Assembly (NCBI GenBank): GCA_951799445.1
Contig: OX637296.1
Coordinates: 15,004,001 to 15,068,000, forward strand
Source: Pseudisothecium myosuroides
Lineage: Eukaryota > Streptophyta > Bryopsida > Hypnales > Lembophyllaceae
Length of the DNA: 64,000 bases
Direction: 5' to 3'
Shown: in pieces, positions 32,101 through 46,084 of the stretch
Layout: the number at the start of each line of letters is the position of its first letter
How positions within the stretch are numbered: the first letter of the stretch is position 1
Position numbers and translations under genes: made by a program
The notes under the pieces: model-generated
The model's database searches: none
What the model was told of the DNA's origin: nothing
What the model saw: only the letters and a program-made list of their open reading frames with translations

Positions 32101-33938
32101 CACTACAAGAAAGACACATTTTTGGGGTCGTCTAACAAACAACGCGTCGTGTTTTTTTAACATCGGGCATCCGGTGGTTTGGAGCCATAGCAATGGGAAT
32201 TTTGTGTGACATCCACAAAAACGGGCACCTGGGAGAGAGTCAGACGGGTATATGTCAGCGCGGATGGGCATGTCAAAATGAACGTCCAAAAAAACAGGCC
32301 CACATTTTTATGAAACATGTTGATGTTTTTTGGAACGTCCAAAAAAACATAGATTGCCACGTCAGCAAGCAGATCCATTTTAACTATATATAAATCAATG
32401 AAAATTACTACAATCTATAATAAAATGCTGACCAAATGTGAAAATTTTAGGAAAAGGGCAGCCATATTGCATACTTTGCAAAAAAAAGGCAATGGATGGA
32501 TGTGCACCATGGATGAAAAGAGAAACCCTGTATACAAGTAGGGTGGTAGGGTGATTGCATGACCCACTTATACTATTTTCTGTCACATGTCTTGTGCTGA
32601 TTAGTTTTTTGGCTATAATTCTTGGGTTTTGACTCCAAATGATTCAAAATTCATAGACAAGGTACTGATGACTACTATACCCCTTGTCTATTTTTTTGGA
32701 ATTTTTAAAAAATGTTTTACTATTTAATGATAGCCCCCGATATTATGTCACAAATGCCAATTTGGAGGTTTTTAGTACTATATAGTACCCATAAAAACGA
32801 ATTTGGAGCTGAAATTTGGTAGAGATGGTCTTCTAGTAGACTTGTAGCTATTATCTAAAATAATTCTAAAAATACTTAATTTTGTGTCGTATAGAAGTCC
32901 ACAAATTGAGTCCCTTTCTACTAGCATTTTGAAGCATGTAAAAAATTATTTTGGTGGTTTTTTTGGTGAATGACCATCTCCATAGAGTTGCCACAAATGG
33001 CCAATTTTTATTTTTTTTATTTAAGTTTTTTCCTATTTTCTACTAATTAAAACATCAAAGTATGTATTTTCTTAAGATTTGGCACTTTTCTAGTTCACCT
33101 GTTTAGAAAATTTTTTAATGAATTTCTTTTGGTGGTTACCTTCATCTTAAAGGTGTATACATTGGCCATATTTTTTAATTTTTTTTTAAAATTGATTTTT
33201 TAATTTTAAAGTACTCCAGAAAAAATCATGAGTACTATTGCAAAATGCAACAAATACTATAAGTGTTTTATGCAATCACCCGGTAGGAAGATTGACAACC
33301 CATATGGGATATTTTAAGTAAGAACTGTGTTCAATGTAAAATGTCTGAAACAACATGATTCAAATGTCAAAAATAGCATTGAGATGTTTGAAACAACATC
33401 TTGACGTCTAGAACAATGTCAAAATTTACAATGGTGAAGTTCCTATATTTTAGGTATCCCATATCTTTTGTCTCACTATGGACAGACAAGGGATATAAAT
33501 AAGGCCCCTCCACCCTTCATTCTCACCAACTTTCAATAAAGTAATTCCTTCATTTGGCCATCAAAAAAATTCTTGATGGTAGATGGTAAGTTTTCTTAAA
33601 TTTTTATTGAATTCAATAATTTTTTATTTTATTTATAAATAATTATTTTCTATTGACTCTGCCTTGTTCTATAATGTACATCAATTGATGTCTCAAAAAA
33701 CATCTGGACGTCTAAAGTGACGTTTCAAAAAATAATACTTAAACTTTTAAAGTGTGCTGACTAGGCATGCCATGTCATCTTTGCTGTTAACCACGTCACT
33801 TTTTCCGCCGCCACGTCAGATGAAACATCATGGACGAGCTGGATGAAAAATAAATCCACGTGGATTTTTTTCCCTACGTGGCGCCACTATAGCATCCACA
33901 TGGTGCATTGTAGAGAGCTTGGAAGACCATGCTTCTTG
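32101..33938. mobile_element. CACTA-like element, decayed
   Basis: Left end CACTACAAGAAAGACAC is a typical CACTA terminus. A possible right end, CTTCTTGTGATG, lies near 33,938. Repeated TGACGTC/ACGTCC/CACGTCA motifs cluster near both ends (32,200-32,370 and 33,690-33,850), as expected for subterminal repeats. No transposase and no certain 3-bp duplication; the right border is tentative. Contains the TIR element 32,549-33,281. Confidence 0.45.
32549..33281. mobile_element. TIR element, GGGTGATTGC family copy 6
   Basis: Left GGGTGATTGCATGACC, right GTGTTTTATGCAATCACCC; perfect 4-bp duplication GGTA at 32,545-32,548 and 33,282-33,285. 733 bp, close relative of the copy at 11,419 (734 bp). Non-coding. 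Confidence 0.8.
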
Positions 33939-33989
33939 TGATGTTTTTAAAAAACAAGCCCAAATTTTGCATGTTTTTGGCCTAACAGA

Positions 33990-36900
33990 GCATGTTTTTG
34001 GCTCGTATGTTTTGAAGAATTTTGTAGGACATTGTTATCGTTTATTTATCTACCCTTGATAAATAAGTGAGCACAACCAGATTCTTGAGTTTTAGGTTTG
34101 ATTTTTGTCCTATGGGTGCCTAGTGTAAATCCATTGTGCCTTCCAAGCAATGGATCTTTTCAAACTCCTAAACATACACAATCGACAAGAAAATAAAAAA
34201 AAATTAATTCAATTTGTAATATTTATCCTAATCGGGGTACTTTAACTAGGCTACTCTTGTTTTTAAATGAAAGTTGAGACAGTCTAAATTTAGCTATAGA
34301 AGGTGAGAGTATTTCATTCCATTTCTAAAAATAAAAAATTTGAAATCGTACGACCTTCCTAGTAAGAATTATGGATGGATGAAAATTTAACTTCTATAAG
34401 CTTATCTAAACTTCCTCCATGGACTTAGACCCCTTCCTTATTCTAATTTACTTTGAATTTTGGACTCTGACTTTAAGATATCATCTTCTATCTAAGTTCT
34501 GAATTTGGACTTGGATGGATGATTTTTGTCCTATTTCATCCATATCTTAACCCAAAGTTCATCCATTGTTTACTCCCAGATGATTAAGAATTTTCCTAAA
34601 GTTAAACTAGTTTTGGACTCCACTAAGTTCCTTCTACCTATTTCTAAATTTAATTTTCTATTTGAATATTAGTCCAATAAATCTATTTTACTTTCTACTT
34701 CATTCTTAAGGCATGGGATTTTTACTATCAATTTATTATTTTTAGACTTTTGAGTTTAGCTTCTTGTAGTATCCGAAATTAACTTTTCCAATTGATAAAA
34801 AATTCTAAGTTTGAACCTTCCTAGTGAGAGTTACAAGTGAATGAAGTTTAACCGCTAATCGGTACTTCTAACTTCATCCGTAGTTTTCTATTAACCTACA
34901 ACTTGAATTTTAATTTTTGTTTCACTTTTGACTTCTAATCTTATGGCTCTTTCTAAGTTTCCATTCTTATTCCTCTTGGATGAAATGTACTAATTTTCAT
35001 CCAATATGACTCCTAAACTTCATCGGCTAATATCTCTCTCAATTTTACTCCAAATTCTAAGTATGAGACGGTTTTGGAAACCTCTAACTAGGCTCTACAA
35101 CAATAATTTCTTGATTTTTGGAATAATCTTAATCTAAACACTCTGAATTGACTTGGAAGTTCGGCCATACTTTTGAATGTCTAGTTTTGATAATTTGAAA
35201 GAGGAGGGTTGTAATTAAGAACTTACCTCGAAATTGGTGTCGTTGTTGAGGTAGTCATGCACTCTTTTGAATTCTCCGTCATTTGCCATGGTTGGGGCCC
35301 TTGTTGAATTGTGCTCACCACTTAAAGAAGGAGTTTTAATACAAGTTTGTTAATTTCTTGGACTTCTTTCTTCTCTTTTTCTCCTAATCTTTCTTTTATT
35401 TTTCCACTATTTAAACTCTATTATTGCCCTCTAAATGTTGACTTGAATATTTATAATGTTTTTAAGATAATAATTGACTACTACTCCTATCCAAGTCAAT
35501 TATTAATCTATCCTAATTTTTAATGGTCTAAGTTGAATTTCTAATATTTCTTTCTAATCTTATCAACTTCCCATTGTCTCTTCAACCTCTAAATTGACAC
35601 TCCATTTTTTTATATTTGCAAGTTAATCTTTGATTCTTACCTATTGAATTGTGAAAGGTTGTTAATGCATGAGATGATGGAGAGATTTGGCAAAGACCTA
35701 GACTAGAAGGTATGATTTTGAATCTTCTCTTCCTACTTCTCTCTCTCTACTTCTATTGTCTATTGATTCTTAATTTTCAATTCTCCTTCTATTCTTATTC
35801 TATAACTCTTATACTTCTTGACCTCTATCTTGTTAGTTTTCTAAGTATCAAATCATAAAAATAAAAAATAAAAAAATAATTTAAATTCCAATTTTTTGCT
35901 TCAAGCCCGAAGGCTTGGGGTTGGAGGTCGAACTGGAGCCTGGATTGCCTGGAGCTGAGTCAGCAGGAGCCTGCGTACCCGGACTATATTGTACCCGGGC
36001 TATACTCATACCCGGCTATATCGTATCCGGGTTGTACTTGTACTTGGGCTTCACTGGAGCTCGACTGGGGCTCCGCTGGGGCTTGATAGAGCTTGACTCA
36101 GCTTGACTCCGGCTTGTTGGGGGTCACTTAGGCTTGTTGGAGCTTGATTGGGGCTTGCTGGAGTCCTTTTCGTTCTTTTTCTCTCAACTGGTATCAACTT
36201 TTTTTTTGTGCAATATCTTAAACATTAAGAATTGCCCTTCTAAGTATAAAAGGTTAAAAACTAATAAACAAGAATTAACTTAGATTTTTGTCATGAAAAT
36301 TTTGTACATTAAACTTGGACTTCCAAAACTTGTGTTTTGGAAACTAAACTTGGTAGCTAGCGAAAATTGCCAAATTTCAACCAACATGCAATTTTTGTGG
36401 ACTTTTTGGTTAAGGCTTAAAAGCCAAAGCTTTGCCATATTTTTGGAAACACTCTAAATTTCTCTCATTTCTAAATACTCAAAGTCAAAGCTTCGCCGTA
36501 TCTTTGTAAACACTCTAAATTTTTTTCACTTTTAAATACTCAAAGTCAAAGCTTTCCCGCTTTGTCTAGTACTATTATTATTCCATTCACTTTTACACCA
36601 AGTTTTCCTCCACCAACACTCTGTACAAACATGTTAGAATAGGAAAGTTAATACAAATATCAAACTACAACATTTGTTAGTGTAAAAATTAATACATGTT
36701 AGATGAACAATCAATTGTAAGAACAAGTATGGTAGTACAAAATACTAAAAAATCAAACATTAGAAGCCCCCTAAGCGGCATCGCCAAAGTACGGAGGAGG
36801 TATACTCTAGAATTAGTACAAATATCAACAACCACCAACAAAAACATACAACAATTACAACAAGGCAAGTAGGAGCAACTTTTAAGGGACCCTAGTGTCC

Positions 36901-38491
36901 TTCAAAAAGAGCTTCAAAAACATCAATAATGGAGCTAATATGCTCTAAAAAGTATACAATTTTAGCAACGTGGTTTAAAACAGCTAAAATATAATTAAAT
37001 GGACCCAAATGTGTAAAATGAGCCAAAATATAACAACAAGGAGTGTTTGTGAGAAGGAAATGAGCCCCTTTATATATATTTTTAAGGTCACTCACCCCCT
37101 CTATTTTTTCTAGTAGTAATCTTCTCACCTAAGATTTTCATCCTAAATAATCAATTTTAACTTTCTACGTTAGTCCAAACTTTTTACTTTTAAAGATTAA
37201 CTCCAAATTGAAAAACCGATTGTGCCGTTGGCTTCAGAAGGTCATTTGTAGTCTTAAAGAACCTCTCACCCCTTAACCACACTCCAAAAACTCAACATAA
37301 CGTATCGCTAACTAAACACTAAAATGGAATAAAAATCCAAATTTTGGAGTTTGACTTTCCTGATAAAAGTAACTAGCCTAGGTTTTTTAATAGATATAGA
37401 GGAGTAAGAAAAGACCTAGCTTTGTCCTCATTCCGATTTCGTATGCTCCCGATACGCAAGTCAAATCCACCGTAAACTTCAAATTTGTCAATTATCAGGG
37501 AATCTCACCGGTTCGGGCACTTCTGACTATCGGAATGTCTTAAAAAAATTTGGGACATCTTATTAGCATAAAACAAGTTAATCTAATTTTCAGTGAAATT
37601 TTACCACAACCAAGATAATTTCTAGGAATTTTCCATTGTAAGTTTTGGGAGTTGACTGTCCGGAAAAACATCTTCTACAAGTCAGAAAATTTTGAAATTT
37701 TTTATGGAACCCCTCATAGAATTCCACAAAGAATGTGCAATCTCATATTGTTATTTTTCACAAAGATCAGAGGAGAATCAAATTCTGTCTTCTCCTTTTA
37801 ATTCCGGTAACTAAGAAATCTTTCACATACAAAGGAATCTTGGCAAATAGATTTTTCCATTAAGTCTCAAATGTGATTTCCACCTAACAACACCAGACTC
37901 CACCCGTAGATTTCTCTTATGCGTCCATCTTGAATTTTGTAATTCCTGCAAGCCAACAATTGGGGTTTCTGGTATTTCTTCGATATTTTGGAGAAAGTGA
38001 AACTTAACATCGAATTGAAATTATACTTTCACCCACCTTGCTGCTTCACAAATATACGTTCTCCAACCACTTGAGGCTTAAGATCATCCAAAGTGCTTTT
38101 TCAGTACTTAACCCTTGAGCTTCCAATGCGTGTTTATTAAAATCTAGAACCTATCTTTGGGAATGGACTTAGGACCTCAACGGTGTTCCCTCTAACCAAT
38201 TTTAGCCATAAGATGTCACATGTACTGTAGGTTTGCGCTATTTGGGCTGAGTTAGCCCTAATTCTACTATTTACCTATATTTTCACATTTTAACCTATAT
38301 ATAAGTGAAAATGGGATTTATTTAGGAAAAAACAACCTATAAGAGACCAAATGCTATATTGATACGTGACATATCTATTTTGGTTTTACACTCTTTTGGG
38401 GGCTTTTTGTATATAAAATTATACTTAAACTTGTGAAAACGAAAAAAAAAAAAAAAAATGTGAGTCCCGAGTAATGAATTGGGGGCTCACA
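33990..38491 (-). mobile_element. Large 63-nt-exon element, copy B (minus orientation)
   Basis: Start TGTGAGCCCCC at 38,491 on the minus strand; then in order a TATA-like ATATATATAAAGG (37,080-37,069), the block matching CCGTACTTTGGCGATGCCGC (about 36,790), a leader array with CAAAGCTTTGCC-type units (36,420-36,570), a second array of CAAGC/CCAGC-type units (35,905-36,165), first coding exon, intron, and a block GATCCATTGCTTGGAAGGCA (about 34,150) shared with copy A at 48,398. Truncated before exon 2 at about 33,990. Confidence 0.6.
35227..35289 (-). CDS. First coding exon of large element, copy B
   Basis: ATG at 35,289 opens 21 codons (MANDGEFKRVHDYLNN and five more) and ends GAG at a donor GTAAGT. 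The exon is exactly 63 nt, like its counterparts in copies A and D. The motif TAAGTGGTGAGC upstream is conserved. Acidic peptide of unknown function; no full ORF in this copy. Confidence 0.5.
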
Positions 38492-38599
38492 GACATCAAC
38501 AAAGATTTTTCTTGCGTCTGACTTAACACGATATTACATTTTTTCTGACGTCAAAAAAAACATTGATTTTTTATAGTAAGGGGTCTCAAAGAACCAGAA

Positions 38600-40300
38600 G
38601 ACAACACATGGTAGGCCGAAAGAAAGGAGACTTATTCATATGGGCTTGATTCTTACTTGTTACTGGACTGGTTCTAGTTCTGGCTCTAGACTTGCTTTAG
38701 TTTGGGCTCTAGACTCGCTCTAAACTCACTCTAGTTCGAGCTCTAGACTCGCTCTAGTTTGGGATGGTTCTGATTTTAATTGGTTTTAAGAAAAAATTAG
38801 TGACTTAAAAAACAAATATAGATGCAAACATTTAGATGCTTTAAAATATAGACTAGTAGCATAGGATTAATATAGGATTAGCATATAAGAGAGTAAAGAA
38901 AGAAATTTAAAGAAGATAATTAAACATTTAAAAAACTTAATTTTCATAAATCAAACATAAATATAGAAGCATAGACAAGTAGGAGGAAGATAAAATTTAG
39001 CACTTGCAAACAACTAAGGTATGTGAAAATTCCAACCTAAAACTCCTTAAGTTAGGAAAAAAAAGAGGTGCGAGTCTGAAAATTTGCAATTGAAGGAATT
39101 TTAGCAATGGAGAAGATAAAATGATGTTTTAGATGCAAAAAAGATAAATTAGATAGAAATTTTAGGAAAATCAAAGGATTCATTAGGAGATAGATTGATA
39201 CAATTATTAACTTAAGTAGGAGCTAAAAAAATTGCCTTGGCAATTATTTTCTTGAAAATTGTGAGAAATGTTCCAATTTCAAGTCAAATAGGAAATAAGG
39301 AGAATGATAATAATTGAATAGAATAGTTTTAAGAGGGAGAGAAAGAGATAAAAAAAAAGGGGGAATATGAAGTAGTTGGAAGTTCAATTTTTCAAATTTT
39401 ATTAAATTCTCCAGCTTCAAGCGGTGAGCGAAATTTGAGAGGAGATAAAAAATAAAAAATGAAGAGGAAATTGAAGACATTTCTTTCTATCTCGTAAACG
39501 AGATCACATCCAAGGTGAATTGTTAATACCTCCATCTTTCCATTTATTTTTTTAATTAGCCACTTGAATTCTTATCCAAATTTCAAGTTAGATTCAGACC
39601 TTTAAGATTAGATTTAGTTTCAAATTTAGTTTCAAAAAATTATAGAATAGGTTCAGAGGTCTTTGAAAATATAAAATATTTAGAAAATCAAGTTAAAACA
39701 AACAAGTTATAAGTGGATGAAGTTTGGAAGTCATAGTAGATAAAAATTAGTTAATTTCATCCCTCAAATACAAAAATGAAAACTTTAAAAGAAAAATAAT
39801 TCAAATTCTAAAAATAAAATTTAAGTTTGTTTTGAATTATAGGTTAATAGTAAATAGTAGATGAAGTTTGAAGTACTGATTAGCGGTCAAACTTCATTCA
39901 TCAATAATTTTCATTAAAAAAGTTCAAACTTAAAGCAACTTAGCAATTTGGATAGGTAAGATGAAGTTCTTAAGGAAATTAAGTTCAAAAATTTAAAAAT
40001 AATAATTATGTAGAAAAAATATTCAAAGCTTCAAAAAACAAAAAAGTAGCAAATTAAATCATTTTAAAAGTTATCAAGCAAGAACTTAGGATTAGAATTG
40101 AATAAAAGGAACTTAAAAAAGCCTAATATCACTTCAAACTTTGAAAAAAACCTAAAAGCCTAAAAGATATGAAAGGATGAAGTTAAGAAAAGAAAATGAA
40201 TGAACTTAAGTGGAGCGCTGCTAGAGGATGACTTCACTTAGTACTAGACATTACAGAAATTTTAAGGCCTCCAAGAACCGCTTTAAAGTTATTAATAGTT
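38600..40300 (+). mobile_element. Large 63-nt-exon element, copy D (partial)
   Basis: Begins near a short tandem array of CTCTAGACTCGCTCTAGTTT-type units (38,645-38,765), in the position of the second leader array of A and B. Contains AAGCGGTGAGCG (39,419) and the 63-nt exon (39,452-39,514), then intron-like sequence to about 40,300. Lies head to head with copy B, separated by about 100 nt that include a CACTA-like end (ACTATAAAAAATC, complement, near 38,575). Confidence 0.5.
39452..39514 (+). pseudogene. First coding exon of large element, copy D
   Basis: 63 nt, 21 open codons ending TCCAAG before a donor GTGAAT. The translation is acidic (NEEEIEDISFYLVNEITSK) and aligns with the DEDISD segment of copy A. 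The initiator position reads ATA instead of ATG, so this copy is dead. Confidence 0.45.
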
Positions 40301-41884
40301 GAGTAGGGAGCTTATCAAAAATATTTGAAGTGCATTATCTGTTGGTTTGACTTTTGCAAAAATAATTTATATAATAATAACAATACAACAAGATGTTGAA
40401 TTAACAATTGAATAAATTAAGTTCAATGAAATCCAATGAAGCCATTTCAATTGGTTTTATTGGATTTAATTTGTTCAATTAAGTTCAATTAGGTTTATTA
40501 GAGTTAGTTGCTAAAAGTAACTAGCTTTAATAGTCACTTATTTAATTTTGTAAGTTAGAAGATGAAAAGAGAAATTCTTTATACAAGTGGGGTATTGGTA
40601 GGATTAACAATTCATATGGGATATGTAAATTTATTCATTTGACAATAAGTGGTTTCTCTTCAAATTGTTTTATTCCTTACTTGGAAAGCTTGGAACAGAC
40701 CCTATGGTGATTTTATTTTTTTAATAAAAGAAAATATCAATAACCTTTCAATTGAGTTTGTATATTTTGAGAATCTGAGATTTAGATATGAATCCCTTTC
40801 CTTCAATATATACATGTGCATTTACCCGATATATTTTAATGATTAACATAAAGTAAAGGCAGCCAAGGTATTACAAATTCATATAATTTTTTTGACCAAG
40901 CGAGTTTGTGACATAGCCTCGTAATATCTTCAAAGTATAATGTACACAAAATTTTTACAAATTATAAAATATTGTTCCTTTTGTAAGTGATTGAGAGCGC
41001 ATAAAAAAATCGTGTAATTGTCAAGTATAGGTCAATATTGCACAAGTCTTGAATAGTAAAAACATTTCTTCACATTTTTAATTTGAAGCCATGAATATAT
41101 AAATGGAAATGAATCAATTTGTAAGTGACTTATAATTATCTTTTTTTAGTAATGAAGCTAACATGTTTTATTTGTTCTTTGTAGTGGTGACTAGCAAGGT
41201 TCTATTACTAACGTCTCATTTAGTATTACCAATATTTGCACAAGAATTTCATCAGTTGCAGCATGAAGCATGAAGCGTATAAGTAAATTGCAAAGTATGT
41301 AGTGGTTTAGATCTAGTGTAAGTTGGTATCGTTTGAAGAATAGGTGTCTTGATTTGTACGTCTAGATTGTCATTAAAAATACATTTATGTTTATTTTGTA
41401 TAAGAAAAAATTTCAAATTTCAAATTATAGACAACTTCAACATACGATTGTAGCCATTTTGGAGTTTTTATAATTTATACAATAGTACTAATAGTTTAAG
41501 TTTTAAAACTGTAGATATGATTATAAATGCAACTTAGAAGAATAACTTAATGATTTATGATTTTAAAACAATAATTGTAAAATTTAATCCATTACAAGAA
41601 ATACTATGCTGTTTTTGTAGCATTTGTCATAGTACGTGTTGTACTATGACCTTTTGGAAAAACGTTTATAAATTTTCGGAGGATTTGGCCACATTTATTT
41701 TGGACCGACTTGCAATTCATTACCCAACATTTTTTTTTTTAAATATTTTTTTTCTCATAGAATATTTTTGTCTATCTAGAAAGCTTTAATTCATTTCATT
41801 TGGCTTGATATAAAAGTCTAATTTTTAATAGGTATTTTTGTGGTATTGTATATATGAACCGCAATATATAAAATGTAGAATAGG
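40301..41884. other. AT-rich spacer
   Basis: No exon or element boundary that I can support. Includes a degenerate TTCAATTA repeat at 40,390-40,500. Confidence 0.35.
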
Positions 41885-42270
41885 CAAATAGAATCTTTTA
41901 GAGTATTGGATGTGATTTGCGTTTTGGGATGAACGAGTATTGTTGTTTCTATTGGAAAGAGGAGCAACCATACTATCTAAAAAATATTTAAAATTCTACA
42001 AAATTACATATAAATGATTAAATAGAATCTCCTAGAATATTGAATGTGGTTTGTATTTTTCGGAGACCGGGTATCATTGTTTTTATAGAAAAAAAGAACA
42101 GCCATGCTAACTAGTAAAAATCCAAAGTTCTACAAGATTACATAGGAATGACTAAATAAGATCTCTTAGACTATTGAATGTGATTTATATTTTTTTTAAT
42201 TGATTATCATTGTTTTTACCGGAAAGGGGAGCTGCCATGCTATTTAAGAAAAAATGCAAACTACAAGATT
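41885..42270. repeat. Tandem repeat, about 135 bp, three units
   Basis: Units start near 41,887, 42,023 and 42,155 with AATAGAATCTCCTAGAATAT-type sequence, followed by TGAATGTGATTTG and a GGAGCAACCAT-like block. Moderately diverged. Non-coding. Confidence 0.7.
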
Positions 42271-43622
42271 ATTGTAGTTGTAAGTAAAGTCAACGAAAAA
42301 ACAATATCAAAATATATGTTAAAATTCCAATAAAAATATTTTTTGAAGGAAAAAAATAGTATGTTGAAGAAAAAATCTAAAAAAAAATTATATTCCTATC
42401 ATTAGTCATTTACTGAATATTATTTTCCTGAACAAAATTTATATGTGACAAAAAGGTCCCAACCGTATTGTACACTTACAATATATGTAAATGAAAAAAA
42501 AAGCATCCGTTGAATGTTTTTGTTCAATTTATGCATATTTGTATTATTGCAATTGACATAAAATTGTTTAAAAACTGTTAGAATATCATCATGGCAAAAA
42601 AAATAAAAGCTCAAGTTCAATCGCCATTTGAATGTGATATTTGTTGATGCAAATCAATTCCTCATAATGCATTGCACTTTGCTTGTCACAAAGTGGGGGA
42701 GAAACATAGGAAATTATCAAAATTAGGGAATCTCCGAAGCACTTTGAAGAGTTGGGATTTTGTGTTTATTAAAGACCAAAAAAATAGTATGTTTGCATAT
42801 ATTTCAATACAATTCATTGCACTAAAAGTTTTTTCCAATAAAGAGAATTAAGTCCATAATCTTACCCATTCCTACTATTGTTTGCATTTTAAAAAAAGTT
42901 GCTCATTTTTTCTATTATACTAAACTCAGGAGGGTCACTATCAATAATTATATAAACAATATACAATAAAAAACAGGATTTAATATATTCATTGCAGATA
43001 AATTTTGCAAAGAAAATACATGTAATATACATTGCTTTTAAATTATAAAACATGATTATAAGTAATATAGAGTATGATATAAAATCAAAAAATTATGTAA
43101 TCGATATATATAAAATGACATGAAGAAATAGGAATATAGGGATTGAATGGTAGGCTCCAATAGCTAGTAGTTGTAGCTAATCCCTAGTGGATGAAAAAAT
43201 GATATTTTTTGTTGATTTTAGGATGGATGGATGACTGTTAAAGTAGACCTAGCTTCAACGTCACTCAGGCTTAGGCAATATTCAACGTAAATATCCTAAG
43301 TGCTCATTCAATTTTGAAATCTAGTGATTCCACTGTAAAGTTTAGGAGGAAAAGATTGGAGTGTCCTTTCCATCGCATGTTTTCCTGATTTTCAGAAAAA
43401 AAATTAGAATTTGTTGATTTTTGCATTGCCGAAGCTTCTTGGACATTGTTGCTATTGTTTTCTTATTTATGAAATCCCAGAAGCGGCTTACATTTTAAGA
43501 TTTTTGATTTCCAACATTGCGGTGAGTGAGGTAATTATTTTTTGTGATTTTTACTTTTGTTGTTTTGATTCAATTAGTTTTGAGAAATGTTTGGCATGGT
43601 CTACTTTTAGTGTGGCGAGGAT
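42271..43622. other. AT-rich spacer before copy A
   Basis: No gene or repeat recognised. 43,411-43,622 has an open frame with hydrophobic content but no family resemblance and no splice context. Confidence 0.35.
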
Positions 43623-44911
43623 TGTGAGCTCCCAATTTGTCACTTGGGACTCGTAGAATTATTTTTTTGGAAATTTGCAATTTAAAGTTGATAAAAGTGT
43701 AGAAAAACCCATAAAAAGAGTGTAAAACCAAAATAGGGTTGTGTCATACCCATTACAGTATTTGGTCTAGATTTGTGTTTTACTTAGAATCCCCCCAAAC
43801 CTTGCCTAAAAATAGTATAGAAATAACGAAAAGGTTAGATTTGGAGGAATTGAGTCACACAACCCCAAAAGGGCTGAATCCCACCATGAATGTGGCGAAT
43901 CAGGGCTAGGTCGGTCCGAGGGACCCATAGTGAGGCCACTAAGTCGGGTCCTAGAGTTAGATTTAGAATTCCCCATTAGATCAACGAATTCCCAAAATCC
44001 CGATTGTTAGCATGTAGGAGCCACTCACGCAAGACCGGGCCCATGGAGGAATCTACAGTCCAAGGTTGGTGTTGTAGGGTGAATCCCATGCCAGGAGTCC
44101 AACGGCAAAATCGGTTCACCAAGATTCCTCCACCTGCAGAAGATTCCCGCACCGTCGCTAATTCGAGGAGATGGCCAGGTTTAAATCTCCATTGACCAAT
44201 CGTGCTAGGTACGGAAACACACCCGTACGTCTTTCATGCGACTCCCTGAGAGGTCACGTGAAAAATCCCGGCATCTTCCGACTTGCAGAAGAACCTTTTT
44301 CGGGTGGTCAACCCTCCTAACCTCCAACGGGAATTTCATGGAAATTACCCAGGTTACAATAAAATCTCACTAAAAATTAGACTAGCTTGTTTTATGTTAA
44401 TAATGCGCTCCGTGAAGTTTCACAACATTCCGATAGTGGCAAGTACCCGAACCAGCGAGATTCCTCGGGAATTAACCACGTGGCAGGGTCCCCGCCATGT
44501 TGACCGGCATTCCGGGACCATACGATGGCGAAACAAAGTCAATCAAAAGTCCTTCCCGACTCTCTCGCACCTACCGGAGACCCTAGGCTATTCACATTTC
44601 TCAAAATAGGAGACCCCCAAGACCTAGGATTTTACCACGATTTGGTTTTTAAACTAAATTAGCCCCCGATGGATTTTTGGCCTCGGTACGGGGGGTAGGT
44701 GGATTTTAGAATTAAACGCGACGATCTGGATTCAACGGCGCAATCCGTTTGGCGATTGGAGCTAATCTCCAAAAGTTAGGATGTTGGTCCAGCATAGATG
44801 GTAGAAGTAGATTTTTAGGATGTAGGATGAAAATCTTTGAGGATGAGGATGAAAATCCTCGTTGATAAGGTTACCTTAGAGCTTCAGAGAGAGGGGTGAG
44901 CCTTAGAAACC

Positions 44912-44919
44912 TATTTAAG
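44912..44919 (+). promoter_or_regulatory. TATA-like box of large element copy A
   Basis: TATTTAAG in the context ACCTATTTAAGGGCCCCATT. The equivalent position in copy C has CATTTAAAG and in copy B ATATATAAAGG, so a TATA element is kept in all three. Confidence 0.45.
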
Positions 44920-45352
44920 GGCCCCATTTCTCTCTCTAGAACACCCCCTCACTTTTGTTTGGGTCCGTGGGTCCAATTTGCTTTGGATATTTTGGCGTTT
45001 GAAGCCAAAAATCTCTACGGTGTTTTTGGAGCACTTTTTGCTCCATTGTTGCTAGATTTCAAGCTTTGAAGGTCCTTGGGGGTCCTTCTATCTTGTCTTG
45101 TGTACTTCTCGTGCATTTGTTATACCCTTGTTATGAGTTAAGAGTCCTTGTTTCTCTCTTGTTGTACCTTTGTGAGCTAACTTGTGAGTTTAGGAATCTT
45201 TTGGGGTCTTGTCCTAATCCTAAAGTCACCCCCCACCGTACCTTGGCAATGCCGCTTTGGGGGGCCTTTAGCTTGTGAAGTTGTGTGTCTTTACGTGTAC
45301 TAAAACATGTGTTTTCCTCACTTACGTGTCCTCACCCTTTTCTAATCTTTCC

Positions 45353-45690
45353 CTTGTTGCGTGGACCCCCCCTCGGGACGGCGAAGCTTTGGCTTTGTCA
45401 CATGTGTTTCTAAGTTTGTCTTTTCTATCTTCTTCTAATATCACCTTTGTTGCATGGACCCCCCCTCGGGACGGCGAAGCTTTGGCTTTGTTACATGTGT
45501 TTCTAAGTTTGTCTTTTCTATCTTCTTCTAATATCCCCCTTGTTACGTGGACCCCCCCTTGGGACGGTAAAGCTTTGGCTTTGTCACGTGTGTTTTCTTA
45601 AGTTTGTCTTTATACCTTCTTCTAATATTCCCCTTGTGGTGTGGACCCCCCCTCACGGCGGCGAAGCTTTGAATTAGTGACAACGTCAAG
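45353..45690. repeat. 94-bp tandem array, four units, in element copy A
   Basis: Each unit has CTTGTTGCGTGGACCCCCCC, then GGGACGGCGAAGCTTTGGCT, then a TTGTCTTTTCTATCTTCTTC-type spacer. Unit starts near 45,353, 45,446, 45,539 and 45,633. Copies B and C carry shorter arrays with the same AAGCTTTG core at the same place. Confidence 0.75.
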
Positions 45691-46084
45691 TCCTACAATG
45701 TGTGTTAAAATACTCCTAGACGGCGGAGCTTTGAACCCGTGGAGTGTCACAAGTCCTAAAGTTGGTGTTAAACCCAATCTTACGGCGAAGCTTTGAACCT
45801 CCATAGCCTTAGATTCCAAAGTCTAGTTTCCAAGACCTCCTTGGGAAAGTCCAGAGTTTAGCTTCTAAGATATGTAGATTGTCAACAATTTTCGGCTCTT
45901 TGGCAAAACTAGCCTTGCCTTAGTTTTAATACCTTAGAGTTATGGTGCAAAAAATCCGGTTACCTTAAGTTTTTTGCAAAGTCCAGCTACCCTTAGTTTT
46001 TGCAAAGTCCAGCTATCCTTAGTTTTTGCAAGTCCAACTACCTTAGTTTTATTTTTGCAAGAATAGTTTTAGCCCAAGCATTAG

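Noticed and set aside
38492..38600. Complete CACTA element between copies B and D
   Set aside because: Only one CACTA-like end (complement of ACTATAAAAAATC) is visible; too short and no partner end.
45275..45601. 108-codon open frame with repeated VAWTPPRDGEALAL
   Set aside because: It only reflects the 94-bp tandem array in the element leader; no start context and not kept in copies B and C.
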